This document shows positions 1 through 6,669 of a stretch of 11,900 bases of DNA, piece by piece. Position 1 is the stretch's first letter; every line of letters begins with the position of its first letter. The translations under genes and the position numbers were made by a program. Source of the stretch: Planctomycetota bacterium. Lineage in GTDB: Bacteria; Planctomycetota; UBA1135. Where the stretch lies: positions 1 through 11,900 of the forward strand of contig DNPI01000028.1 in NCBI GenBank assembly GCA_003501525.1, given 5' to 3'. The notes below the pieces were generated by a model that made no database searches, had not been told where the DNA came from, and saw only the letters and a list, made by a program, of their open reading frames with translations.

Positions 1-1056
1 GGCGAAAGCGCCGCGATTACGTGGACCGTAGCGGTAATGCTCTCTGTCTTTATCGGCGCAATCACCTTGACTGGTTCGTTGGTCGCAATGGGGAAACTGT
101 CAGGGAAAATCCCCGGGAAGCCCCTCCTCCTACCCGCTCGACACTTTCTGTCGCTGGCCCTGCTTGGCGCAGCCGTCTATTGCTCTTGGCAAGCCGGATG
201 GGGAGCGGAGGGAGCAAGCGCCCAGAAAAGCCTCTATGCCTTGGTCGCCATTGCAGGCCTTCTGGGGGTTTTATCCGTGATTCCAATCGGCGGGGCCGAT
301 ATGCCCGTCGTTGTTTCTTTGCTTAATTCATACTCCGGATTGGCCGCCTCTATGGCGGGGTTTGTCATTGGGAACTCTCTCCTCATTACTGCGGGCGCCC
401 TAGTCGGCGCTGCTGGCTTAATTCTTACCGGCCTCATGTGCCGGGCCATGAACAGATCTCTCGCCAATGTGTTAGTGGGAGGGTTTGGTGACGGAGACGG
501 GGGGGGCGACACCAGCGAATATGAGAATGTAAAATCCGCCTCGCCCGAAGAAGCGGCAATGATATTAGAAACCGCCGAAAAGGTTGTCTTTGTCCCTGGG
601 TATGGAATGGCAGTAGCACAGGCTCAGCATGTAGTTAAGCAACTTGCCCAAGAGCTCGAAGAGCGGAATGCCGAAATTTCCTACGCCATTCACCCCGTGG
701 CAGGCCGCATGCCTGGACACATGAATGTCCTTTTGGCAGAAGCGGATGTCCCCTATGAGCAATTGTTTGAAATGGAGAGGATTAACAGTGATTTCAGGGA
801 CATTGATGTCGCCGTCATCATTGGGGCAAATGACGTTGTAAATCCAGCCGCAATCGAAGACCCTGCCAGCCCAATCGCAGGAATGCCAATCTTGAATGCG
901 TTTGAGGCGCGCACTGTCTTAATGATAAAACGCAGCCTCTCGCCCGGATATGCCGGAATTAAGAACCCTCTATTTGAGAGGGAGAATTGCTTAATGTGCT
1001 TTGGCGATGGAAAGGAGTTTTTAGTCGAAACTCTTTCTGAGCTTCAAAGCAATTGA
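1..1056 (+). CDS. pntB: NAD(P) transhydrogenase subunit beta, 5'-truncated (C-terminal 351 codons)
   Basis: Beta subunit of the inner-membrane proton-translocating transhydrogenase, which transfers hydride from NADH to NADP+ using the proton gradient. The frame is open to the left edge, so the gene begins outside the window; the ATG at 37 is internal. Family members are about 460 residues, so roughly the last three quarters is present. The first half of what is seen is hydrophobic membrane domain (dII), with several helices. After a Gly/Asp-rich linker near 481-520, the soluble NADP-binding domain (dIII) follows. It shows VFVPGYGMAVAQAQ (about 589-630), GRMPGHMNVLLAEADVPY (about 703-756), GANDVVNPAA (about 823-852) and SPGYAGIKNPLF (about 943-978), all hallmarks of dIII. 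It ends one base before the plsC-like start, so the two are probably cotranscribed. pntA would be expected upstream. Identification is very secure. Confidence 0.96.
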   Translation, partial: GESAAITWTVAVMLSVFIGAITLTGSLVAMGKLSGKIPGKPLLLPARHFLSLALLGAAVYCSWQAGWGAEGASAQKSLYALVAIAGLLGVLSVIPIGGADMPVVVSLLNSYSGLAASMAGFVIGNSLLITAGALVGAAGLILTGLMCRAMNRSLANVLVGGFGDGDGGGDTSEYENVKSASPEEAAMILETAEKVVFVPGYGMAVAQAQHVVKQLAQELEERNAEISYAIHPVAGRMPGHMNVLLAEADVPYEQLFEMERINSDFRDIDVAVIIGANDVVNPAAIEDPASPIAGMPILNAFEARTVLMIKRSLSPGYAGIKNPLFERENCLMCFGDGKEFLVETLSELQSN

Positions 1057-1057
1057 T

Positions 1058-1789
1058 TTGAGAGTTCTGCGCCTTTTAGCCTCTGTCGTTTGGACCGGCA
1101 TTGCTGGGTTTGTTGTGGTTCCCGGCGGCATTTTGCGAACCTTGTCGCTGCCCCTCGGACTCAAGGTGAGCACTGTTGCCGGCCACATCTGGGGCAAGGG
1201 GATTTGCTGGATTTTGGGAGTAAAAGTCAGCGTCCAAGGGCCCCTGCCTCCAAAAGGCGTTGTCGTGGTAGCAAACCACTGGTCCTGGTTAGATATTCCG
1301 GTTCTGTATTCAGTCTTCCCCGGATGCTTTATATCAAGGCACGAGGTCGCCGGATGGATCGGCTTTGGCGTTCTGGCCCGAGCAGGGGGGACTCTTTTCG
1401 TTGTCCGCGGAAAACGAGCCGGCGCCCGGAAAACAATCGAAGAGATGGGGGAATGGCTCGGCGCAGGCGCCCGCGTTGTGTTTTTCCCTGAAGGTCGCGC
1501 TTGGAATGGTAAAGAGATTTTGCATTTCAAGTCGACACTTTTTAGCGCACCAATTAATTCTGGGAAGCCTTGTGTCCCAATTGGGTTGGCTTATGGCTCC
1601 CGCGAAGCCGCTTGGGCAAGCGAGATGTCCTTTCCTGAACATTTTGCCTCTTTTTGTGCCTCCGGCGGATGCGAAGCTCGCATTTTTATCGGGGACCCGG
1701 TGATGCCCAAGGGAAGCCGTAAGGAAATGGCGGCCACACTCAGAAAGAGCGTGGCCGCCTTATCCGGACTGCCCCTAAATATGGACTAG
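1058..1789 (+). CDS. plsC: 1-acyl-sn-glycerol-3-phosphate acyltransferase family protein (PlsC-like)
   Basis: A 243-residue membrane-associated acyltransferase of the PlsC/LPLAT superfamily. Members typically move an acyl chain to lysophosphatidic acid in phospholipid synthesis. The N-terminus is hydrophobic (about 8-36). The catalytic HX4D box is NHWSWLD at residues 73-79, with H74 and D79. GGTLFVVRGKR (110-120) fits motif II. Motif III is FPEGR at 143-147 and lacks the threonine of the usual FPEGTR. PCVPIGL (171-177) fits motif IV. The start is TTG at 1058, one base after the pntB stop; no better start lies nearby and no good Shine-Dalgarno is seen, which suggests translational coupling. 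The stop overlaps the convergent gene's stop. The family is firm, but exact substrate is not: lyso-ornithine lipid or other acyl acceptors are possible. Confidence 0.88.
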   Translation: MRVLRLLASVVWTGIAGFVVVPGGILRTLSLPLGLKVSTVAGHIWGKGICWILGVKVSVQGPLPPKGVVVVANHWSWLDIPVLYSVFPGCFISRHEVAGWIGFGVLARAGGTLFVVRGKRAGARKTIEEMGEWLGAGARVVFFPEGRAWNGKEILHFKSTLFSAPINSGKPCVPIGLAYGSREAAWASEMSFPEHFASFCASGGCEARIFIGDPVMPKGSRKEMAATLRKSVAALSGLPLNMD

Positions 1790-2550
1790 TATTCGCCGCC
1801 GCGGCCACCGCCACGACCACCGCGACCACCACCACTGTCTCTACCTCCACCGCCTCCACGGCCACCGCCCCAGCCACCCCAACCGCCACGGGAAGAGGAT
1901 TCTTCATATTGGCTGAGCTGGTCAACGGAAAGGATTGAGGAAAGCTCTTCCATGGTCCCCTCGCGCATTTCAGTCATGCTCTCGCGCATTTCCTCGCGAT
2001 CCCATCCACCTGTTTCGCGAAGCTCTTCAAAGTAGTCTCGCATTTTTGTTTCTGAGGCCAAAAGGACTCGACTCATTTCCTGGGTCTGATAAGCATCAAG
2101 ACCTAGTTCCTCAGCGTAGCGCTCCATCCTCCGGTCCATGCGCTCTTGAGCCTGCTGCGCACGGCGCTCATCGCGCTCTCGGCGCTGCGCCTCTTCTCGG
2201 CTCTCAAGAACATCGGTAACGGCGTCTTCAAGTGCCCCGCCGCCAAGAGCTGCGGCCAAAGGGCCATCGCCAGAACCTCCATTCGGTGGAGGCACATCCC
2301 TTCTGGGGCCTCTACCGGCTTCATCCCTAAATCGATTAAGCTGACCCTCAAGCATAGAAATGTCCTCCTCGAGGGCGTTAACCCGCTGTGAAAGGGCATC
2401 AGAGGAGGCGCTGTCTTCACTGACGGCTAAATCGGGAGCTTGCGCCGTGAGATCAACTCCGGCCCCATCAGAGCTCGAAAAAAGGGCTGAGCCAACAAGG
2501 CCTCCGGCCATGCCGCCCAAAATAACTAGCAGTACGTTAGAAGTTTTCAT
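1786..2550 (-). CDS. Exported/membrane-anchored Spy (LTXXQ)-like helical protein with RGG-rich C-terminal tail
   Basis: A 254-residue protein. Residues 6-24 form a hydrophobic segment after MKTS, giving a signal peptide or membrane anchor; no lipobox is seen. Residues 52-77 look like a short coiled coil. A Pro/Gly-rich linker (80-105) leads to a very charged helix rich in Arg, Glu and Gln (106-148). Residues 151-217 are helical, with LDAYQTQEM (151-159) and LSVDQLSQYE (207-216), resembling the paired LTxxQ-like repeats of Spy/CpxP-type periplasmic proteins. From 221 to 254 the protein is almost only Gly and Arg, with a few Trp, Ser and Asp and a terminal EY. The ATG lacks a Shine-Dalgarno and follows a hairpin. 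It lies 77 bases downstream of the SLC13 permease on the same strand, so it may share its transcript. Function is unknown; a periplasmic chaperone or envelope-stress role is only suggested by the fold. Confidence 0.75.
   Translation of the reverse strand: MKTSNVLLVILGGMAGGLVGSALFSSSDGAGVDLTAQAPDLAVSEDSASSDALSQRVNALEEDISMLEGQLNRFRDEAGRGPRRDVPPPNGGSGDGPLAAALGGGALEDAVTDVLESREEAQRRERDERRAQQAQERMDRRMERYAEELGLDAYQTQEMSRVLLASETKMRDYFEELRETGGWDREEMRESMTEMREGTMEELSSILSVDQLSQYEESSSRGGWGGWGGGRGGGGGRDSGGGRGGRGGGRGGEY
1789..1890 (-). repeat. Low-complexity RGG/Gly-rich coding tract
   Basis: This stretch encodes residues 221-254 of the Spy-like protein. On the plus strand it is an irregular repeat of CCACC, CCGCC and CCACG units. 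Several Arg-Gly-Gly triplets and two Trp-Gly-Gly units can be read. The codons vary (GGT, GGC, GGA), which suggests protein-level selection for the composition rather than a recent slippage array. Confidence 0.8.
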
Positions 2551-2559
2551 TTAATTAAG

Positions 2560-2585
2560 GGTGTCGGGGAATGCCCAACGACACC
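2560..2585 (-). promoter_or_regulatory. Hairpin in the leader of the Spy-like gene (or weak terminator of the permease gene)
   Basis: On the minus strand, GGTGTCG (2585-2579) pairs perfectly with CGACACC (2566-2560). Inside, GGG (2576-2574) pairs with CCC (2569-2567), leaving a 4-base loop and a 2-base bulge. The stem ends 9 bases before the ATG at 2550. The bases between (CTTAATTAA) contain no Shine-Dalgarno and no real T-run. It could be a translational control hairpin or a weak terminator/attenuator after the permease gene. The pairing is visible; the function is inference. Confidence 0.4.
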
Positions 2586-2606
2586 AGGATAACCCAAAAG
2601 CCGCTA

Positions 2607-2618
2607 TTCGGTTCCGAA
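2607..2618. promoter_or_regulatory. Small palindrome, possible operator
   Basis: TTCGG-TT-CCGAA gives perfect 5-base arms around a 2-base centre. It lies 10 bases past the stop of the permease gene and about 57 bases upstream of the Spy-like start, a plausible operator position for a gene with its own promoter. It could also be chance or a small RNA hairpin. No regulator gene is nearby to link it to. Confidence 0.2.
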
Positions 2619-2627
2619 CAAAATAGG

Positions 2628-4478
2628 CTACATTCCGGCCGCAGAGGACAATCCGTAAAGAATCATCCCAAGCGCCAGAATGCTTAGGGGTAGGCCCATT
2701 CTGAGAAAATCAGAAAACTTGTATCCGCCGGGGCCGAAAACCATGAGATTCACTTGGTGACCAAGAGGCGTAGCAAAACACACAGAGGCGGAGAACACCA
2801 CGGTCATTAGAAATGCTCGGCTCAAAAGGGCCGTGGCCTCGGCATCGAGCCCTTCGATACCGGCCACTGATGCTGCGGCCTGTAGAGCAATGGGAGCCAT
2901 CAAAATGGCAATTGCTCCATTTGAAACAAGCGCGGAAAGCAAAACACACAGGGCCCCTATCCCTCCCATGACCACTAAGGGGCCGAAGCCAACCAAGGCC
3001 CGAACAAGGCCATTTGCAAAAAAGTCTGCTGCGCCCGAGTTCGCCATCGCCTTTCCAAGGGCAAGGGTCCCGATGATGAAAATTAGGATTGGCCAGTCAA
3101 TGCTGCGATACGCTCGACGAGAAGTTAAGCATCCTCCAGCAACTGTACAAACAGCGCCACCCATTGCGATTAATGGAAGGTATTGACCATTGCCGGTTAG
3201 AGAGCAAAGTGAAAAAAGGCCCATGGCAACCAAGGCTACGCAAAGCGCTAGGCGACCCTTGCCGCGCAAAACAACCCATTCGTGCGCCCCTGAAAGAAGG
3301 AAGAAATCGCTTCGCGCTCGAATTTTCGCCTGCGCAGCATCCTCGCCATAAACAAGGAGAAGGTCTCCGGGGCGAAGTATCAGCTGTGTCGATCTCTGCA
3401 GGATATGTTGACCTTCTCGGAGAACCGCAACAACAAGGGCCTCGTAATCGCGCCACAGGTGGAGATCGCCGACTCTCCGGCCAATTAAGGATGAATGAGG
3501 GGATACCGCCAATTCAAAAAATTGCATTGTCTTGGGATCAAAGCGAATCTCCTTAAACACCTCCAACCCCAACTCTTCTTCCAACCCCGCAATGATGTCA
3601 ACATTGCCCCGCAGCATGACAACATCGCCGCTTTCAATGACCGTTTCTTCGAATGGTGGCCAAATCATGGCCTCGCCGCGAATAAAACAAAGAATGTCTG
3701 CGCGCACCGAAGAAAACACCTCGCTGTAGGTTTTCCCGATTAAGGGCGATTTCGTCGGGATCTCCAGCTCCGTGACATATTCTCTTGTTTCTGTACCAGC
3801 CATCATCGCTGTGAGCGATTGGCGAGCCGGGACAAGGTATTTAGAAAACAAAGCCATAAAACCAACCCCGACAACAAGTATGGGCACGCCAATGGGCGTC
3901 ATTTCAAACATTCCCAGCGGAGCTTGACCAAGCGCTTCGGCAACCCCGCTAACTAAAAGGTTGGTAGACGTGCCAACTAGGGTGCACATTCCACCCAGCG
4001 TTGAGGCAAAAGCCAGAGGCAGAAGGAGCCTAGAAGCAGGTATGCCTGTACGGTTTGCAACGCCAATCAGGACGGGGATGAAAACAACCACCACAGCAGT
4101 GTTGTTGAGCAGAGCCGAAATGACACCAGCGATTAAGCCGATTAACAACACAAGAAGGCTCTCGCGACCACCGCTGAACTTAAGGACGCCACGAGCAATA
4201 AATTCAACGGCACCCGTTCGAGTCAAACCCTCTCCGATGACGTAGAGGGAAGCAATCATCAGAACGGCATAGTTGCCAAATAACCCAAGTGCATCGTCCA
4301 CGCTTAGCAGGCTTTCACTGGCCCTAAAGCCTGGCCTTAAAATCTCAAGAGCAGCTCCTGCGCCGACAAGCACAACAAGCAGTCCGATTCCTATGCCATC
4401 AACGGTGGCCTTCTCTGAAATCAAGAGAAGAAGCACCGCAAACGTTAGAGCAACAACCAGGAGCCCTTCGATTCCCAT
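2628..4478 (-). CDS. SLC13/DASS-type permease with two central RCK-C (TrkA-C) domains; possible sulfate or other anion transporter
   Basis: A 616-residue inner-membrane transporter of the ion transporter superfamily. Two membrane halves flank a soluble centre. The first half (1-216) has NNTAVV (125-130), the equivalent of the SNT motif in a re-entrant hairpin, followed by GTSTN (169-173). Residues about 235-305 and 320-395 are two RCK-C/TrkA-C domains, with LIGKTYSEV and LIGRRVGDL entry motifs and ESGDVVMLRG and RPGDLLLVYG near their ends. The second half (400-616) repeats the architecture, with SNGAIA (519-524) and ATPLGHQVNLMV (569-580). Family relatives include algal sulfate transporters and bacterial dicarboxylate or sulfate permeases, so substrate cannot be read from sequence alone. 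The ATG at 4478 has no clear Shine-Dalgarno and lies only 20 bases from the divergent flippase start. The Spy-like gene follows on the same strand. Sulfate import would fit the sulfotransferase in the window, but this is inference. Confidence 0.9.
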   Translation of the reverse strand: MGIEGLLVVALTFAVLLLLISEKATVDGIGIGLLVVLVGAGAALEILRPGFRASESLLSVDDALGLFGNYAVLMIASLYVIGEGLTRTGAVEFIARGVLKFSGGRESLLVLLIGLIAGVISALLNNTAVVVVFIPVLIGVANRTGIPASRLLLPLAFASTLGGMCTLVGTSTNLLVSGVAEALGQAPLGMFEMTPIGVPILVVGVGFMALFSKYLVPARQSLTAMMAGTETREYVTELEIPTKSPLIGKTYSEVFSSVRADILCFIRGEAMIWPPFEETVIESGDVVMLRGNVDIIAGLEEELGLEVFKEIRFDPKTMQFFELAVSPHSSLIGRRVGDLHLWRDYEALVVAVLREGQHILQRSTQLILRPGDLLLVYGEDAAQAKIRARSDFFLLSGAHEWVVLRGKGRLALCVALVAMGLFSLCSLTGNGQYLPLIAMGGAVCTVAGGCLTSRRAYRSIDWPILIFIIGTLALGKAMANSGAADFFANGLVRALVGFGPLVVMGGIGALCVLLSALVSNGAIAILMAPIALQAAASVAGIEGLDAEATALLSRAFLMTVVFSASVCFATPLGHQVNLMVFGPGGYKFSDFLRMGLPLSILALGMILYGLSSAAGM

Positions 4479-4486
4479 CGGACATC

Positions 4487-4493
4487 TATGTTA
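4487..4493. promoter_or_regulatory. Candidate bidirectional -10 element between divergent genes
   Basis: Within the 20-base head-to-head gap, TATGTT (plus, 4487-4492) and TAACAT (minus, 4493-4488) overlap. Both resemble -10 hexamers, so one AT-rich block could open for both directions. Transcripts would start almost at the annotated start codons, giving very short or absent leaders. No convincing -35 boxes are seen at the expected distance on either side, both of which fall inside coding sequence. Promoter identity is a guess from sequence likeness. Confidence 0.25.
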
Positions 4494-4498
4494 AGGCC

Positions 4499-5884
4499 GT
4501 GGGGCCCAAAGAAACGACCTACACTCTTCATGTGCGAAACAAGGGCGAACATTCCGAGGCTCAGCTCGCCGGGCTAGTAAGCATTCTCAAGCGCGGAAGC
4601 AGCGGGGTCTTCCTGCTCCGTGGCTTTGCCCTAGCCCTCGCCCTAATCACCGAATTCGCGCTCACCCGGTCTTTGGGGAAATCTGGATACGGCATACTCG
4701 CCATCGGCTTGGCCTGGTTGGCAATCCTTCAAACCATCGGGACCTTAGGTATTCACACGGCTCTTGTCCGATTTATCCCGAGCCTGCTCGCGGAAACCCC
4801 CCAAAAAAGCCCAAAAGGTCTAATTGCATGGGCTGGCAAAAGAATGAGCATATCGGGTGCCCTTGTCGGCGGCGCATTTGCAACCGGGGTCGTCATCTCG
4901 CCAGTTTCCCCTCCATTAAAAACTGTTTTACTCGCAGTGGCGGTCATGGTCCCTATCCAGGCAGCGAACTTGCACTGTCAGGGAGCGCTGCAAGGACTCA
5001 AGAAACCAGTAAAAGCGCTCTTCCCTACCCAAGCGGGAGTCTTCGTCGGGGTTATTGTTGGCATTGTCGCGTTGAATGGTGCCGGAATTTCCCTAACGCC
5101 TCCCATGGTGGCCCTAGTCTGGGCCCTCTCTCTTGGAATTGGCCTAGCGATTGCAGCTGCTTGGAAACGGAAGGCTATGCCTATCGGCATTGCCAAAGCA
5201 CCGTCCCGCGGCAGGGCAAAGAGGGTGGCGTTGGCCGGGCTCGGCCTGTGCTGGTCTTCTTTAGCGGCTCTTCTCATCCATCAAGCCGACCCAGCGATGC
5301 TCGGGTTTTTGGCTGGCCCCGACGAAGCCGCGCTTTATTCAATCGCCAATCGGGCAGGCCTTTTAATCCTTTTCGGTTTGGCTGCCGTGAACGCAGCCAT
5401 TGCCCCGCTAATCTCACAATTGTATTCGGAAGACAAAAAAGACGATTTACAACGAATTCTGGGAATAGCCGCGAGGGGAATCCTTCTCTACTCAATACCC
5501 GCAACAGCTTTTATTACGCTGGCAGCCCCTTGGTATCTCCCTTTTTTCGGACCAGGATTTGAAGACGCACAGGTCCCGCTTACCTATATAGCCCTTGCGC
5601 AATGCCTGAACGCGCTCACAGGGTCTGTTGGATTTCTTCTCAACATGACGGGCAACCATTGGGCTGCCGTAAAAGCTCTTACGGTCGCTGCAATTCTCAA
5701 AATCGCACTTAATTTTTGGCTTATGCCGATTTGGGGGGCAGAGGGTGCGGCCATGGGATCTGCTGCGATGCTTATCGTGTGGAACCTTTGGATGTACATC
5801 GAGGTAAAAAGGCGACTCGGCCTTGAACCCTCTGCCCTAGCAGCGCTCCCTCGATATCACGGTAAACTGTCCGGCTTCAAGTGA
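4499..5884 (+). CDS. Oligosaccharide flippase (Wzx-like, MOP superfamily)
   Basis: A 461-residue polytopic membrane protein of the polysaccharide transporter family. Wzx-type members flip undecaprenyl-linked repeat units from the cytoplasmic to the periplasmic face of the inner membrane. A polar N-terminal region (about 1-30) is followed by many hydrophobic helices. LKRGSSGVFLLRG then ALTRSLGKSGYGILAIGLAW (about residues 52-70) matches the family's N-terminal signature. The C-terminal part has LNFWLMPIWGAEGAAMGSA (about 404-422), the usual late-helix signature. It is the first gene of the plus-strand export block, 17 bases before the OPX lipoprotein gene. The longest reading uses GTG at 4499, with only a poorly spaced AAGG upstream. 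A GTG at 4532 is an alternative, and the start is uncertain. Sugar specificity cannot be inferred. Confidence 0.88.
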   Translation: MGPKETTYTLHVRNKGEHSEAQLAGLVSILKRGSSGVFLLRGFALALALITEFALTRSLGKSGYGILAIGLAWLAILQTIGTLGIHTALVRFIPSLLAETPQKSPKGLIAWAGKRMSISGALVGGAFATGVVISPVSPPLKTVLLAVAVMVPIQAANLHCQGALQGLKKPVKALFPTQAGVFVGVIVGIVALNGAGISLTPPMVALVWALSLGIGLAIAAAWKRKAMPIGIAKAPSRGRAKRVALAGLGLCWSSLAALLIHQADPAMLGFLAGPDEAALYSIANRAGLLILFGLAAVNAAIAPLISQLYSEDKKDDLQRILGIAARGILLYSIPATAFITLAAPWYLPFFGPGFEDAQVPLTYIALAQCLNALTGSVGFLLNMTGNHWAAVKALTVAAILKIALNFWLMPIWGAEGAAMGSAAMLIVWNLWMYIEVKRRLGLEPSALAALPRYHGKLSGFK

Positions 5885-5901
5885 TTCACTGAAAGCCACT
5901 T

Positions 5902-6657
5902 ATGAGATTCTTCCTGTCTCCCAGCCCTCTTTATTCGCAGACCTCCTGGGGCATTCTCTCGCTATTACTTATTGGTTGCGCTGGGGCCACCCCTGTTGAG
6001 GTGGGCGCGAACACAACCCTGCCCCCCCCAAGCCCGCCACAATTCGACTACCTAGTCGGTCCGGGAGATGTGCTGCGGGTTAATGTCGCCGGAGAGCCTG
6101 AACTCTCTTCTGCCCCATACAAGGCCAATGTCCCGGGATCCCCCGTGGGCGCCTCGGGGGCCATACAGCTTCCGTTTATTGGGGTCGTTCCTGTATCAGG
6201 AAAAACCGTTTTCCAGATTAAAGAGGATGTTGAGGCTCGACTTCTACAGTACCTCAAGGTTCCCTCGGTAGATGTTGCTGTTGTTGAGTTCGGCGCCAAG
6301 CGATTTTATGTCCTCGGTGAAGTGCAGAAACCCGGCATGTTCATTCTAGATAGGCCAATAACCGCCTTACAGGCAGTCTCCCTAACCGGAGGGTTCACGC
6401 CTGATGCCAACCGCAAACAAATCGCCCTAATTCGGGGCGCCGTTAAAGCCGAAAACATTGCCCTTTTTAGCGCAGAACGATTAACCGCCGAAGGCAATTT
6501 CGCAATAGCTCCGGGGGACATGGTCTTCGTTGGCCGTCACAGCTGGGCCGGAGCTAGCCAAGTCGCCCGCGACCTAGTCTCCGTTTTACAGTTGATATCG
6601 CTCCCTGTCGGCACGGCTCGCGACATTGCCTTTTTCCAAGACATTCGGGGGCAATAA
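5902..6657 (+). CDS. Polysaccharide export outer-membrane lipoprotein (OPX, Wza-like)
   Basis: A 251-residue OPX-family protein, the outer-membrane channel component that carries polysaccharide to the cell surface. A hydrophobic segment ends in the lipobox LIGC, with lipidated C26 predicted, after a signal sequence with little positive charge (only R2). A Pro-rich linker (39-47) leads to the Poly_export domain, starting at FDYLVGPGDVLRVNV (48-62) and running to about 130. One SLBB domain begins at RFYVLGEVQKPGMF (134-147) and contains LTGGFTPDANRKQIALIRG (about 151-169). A C-terminal helix (about 213-235) could be the membrane-crossing amphipathic helix of Wza, although the protein is shorter than E. 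coli Wza and has one SLBB repeat. It sits between the flippase and the Wzc-like kinase, its normal partner. The ATG has only a weak upstream GAAAG. Confidence 0.92.
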   Translation: MRFFLSPSPLYSQTSWGILSLLLIGCAGATPVEVGANTTLPPPSPPQFDYLVGPGDVLRVNVAGEPELSSAPYKANVPGSPVGASGAIQLPFIGVVPVSGKTVFQIKEDVEARLLQYLKVPSVDVAVVEFGAKRFYVLGEVQKPGMFILDRPITALQAVSLTGGFTPDANRKQIALIRGAVKAENIALFSAERLTAEGNFAIAPGDMVFVGRHSWAGASQVARDLVSVLQLISLPVGTARDIAFFQDIRGQ

Positions 6658-6661
6658 GGAG
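6655..6661 (+). promoter_or_regulatory. Ribosome binding site of the Wzc-like gene
   Basis: TAAGGAG includes the stop codon TAA of the OPX gene and lies 8 bases before the ATG at 6670. It is the clearest Shine-Dalgarno in the window. It fixes the start of the kinase gene and suggests cotranslation with the OPX gene. Confidence 0.8.
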
Positions 6662-6669
6662 AACGCGTA

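Noticed and set aside
1021..1530. 169-residue open frame on the minus strand opposite the plsC-like gene
   Set aside because: It lies opposite a gene with clear acyltransferase motifs, has a Pro/Thr/Arg-rich composition typical of antisense frames, and no recognisable domain.
1795..1890. CCACC/CCGCC-rich stretch read as a possible CRISPR or tandem-repeat array
   Set aside because: Units are irregular, have no spacers, and stay in frame with the Spy-like gene, so they are explained by the Gly/Arg-rich tail.
5879..5901. Short inverted repeats around the flippase stop (AGTGA-T-TCACT, and AAGTG with CACTT)
   Set aside because: Arms are only five bases, the two pairings compete, and no T-run follows; chance is the simplest explanation.
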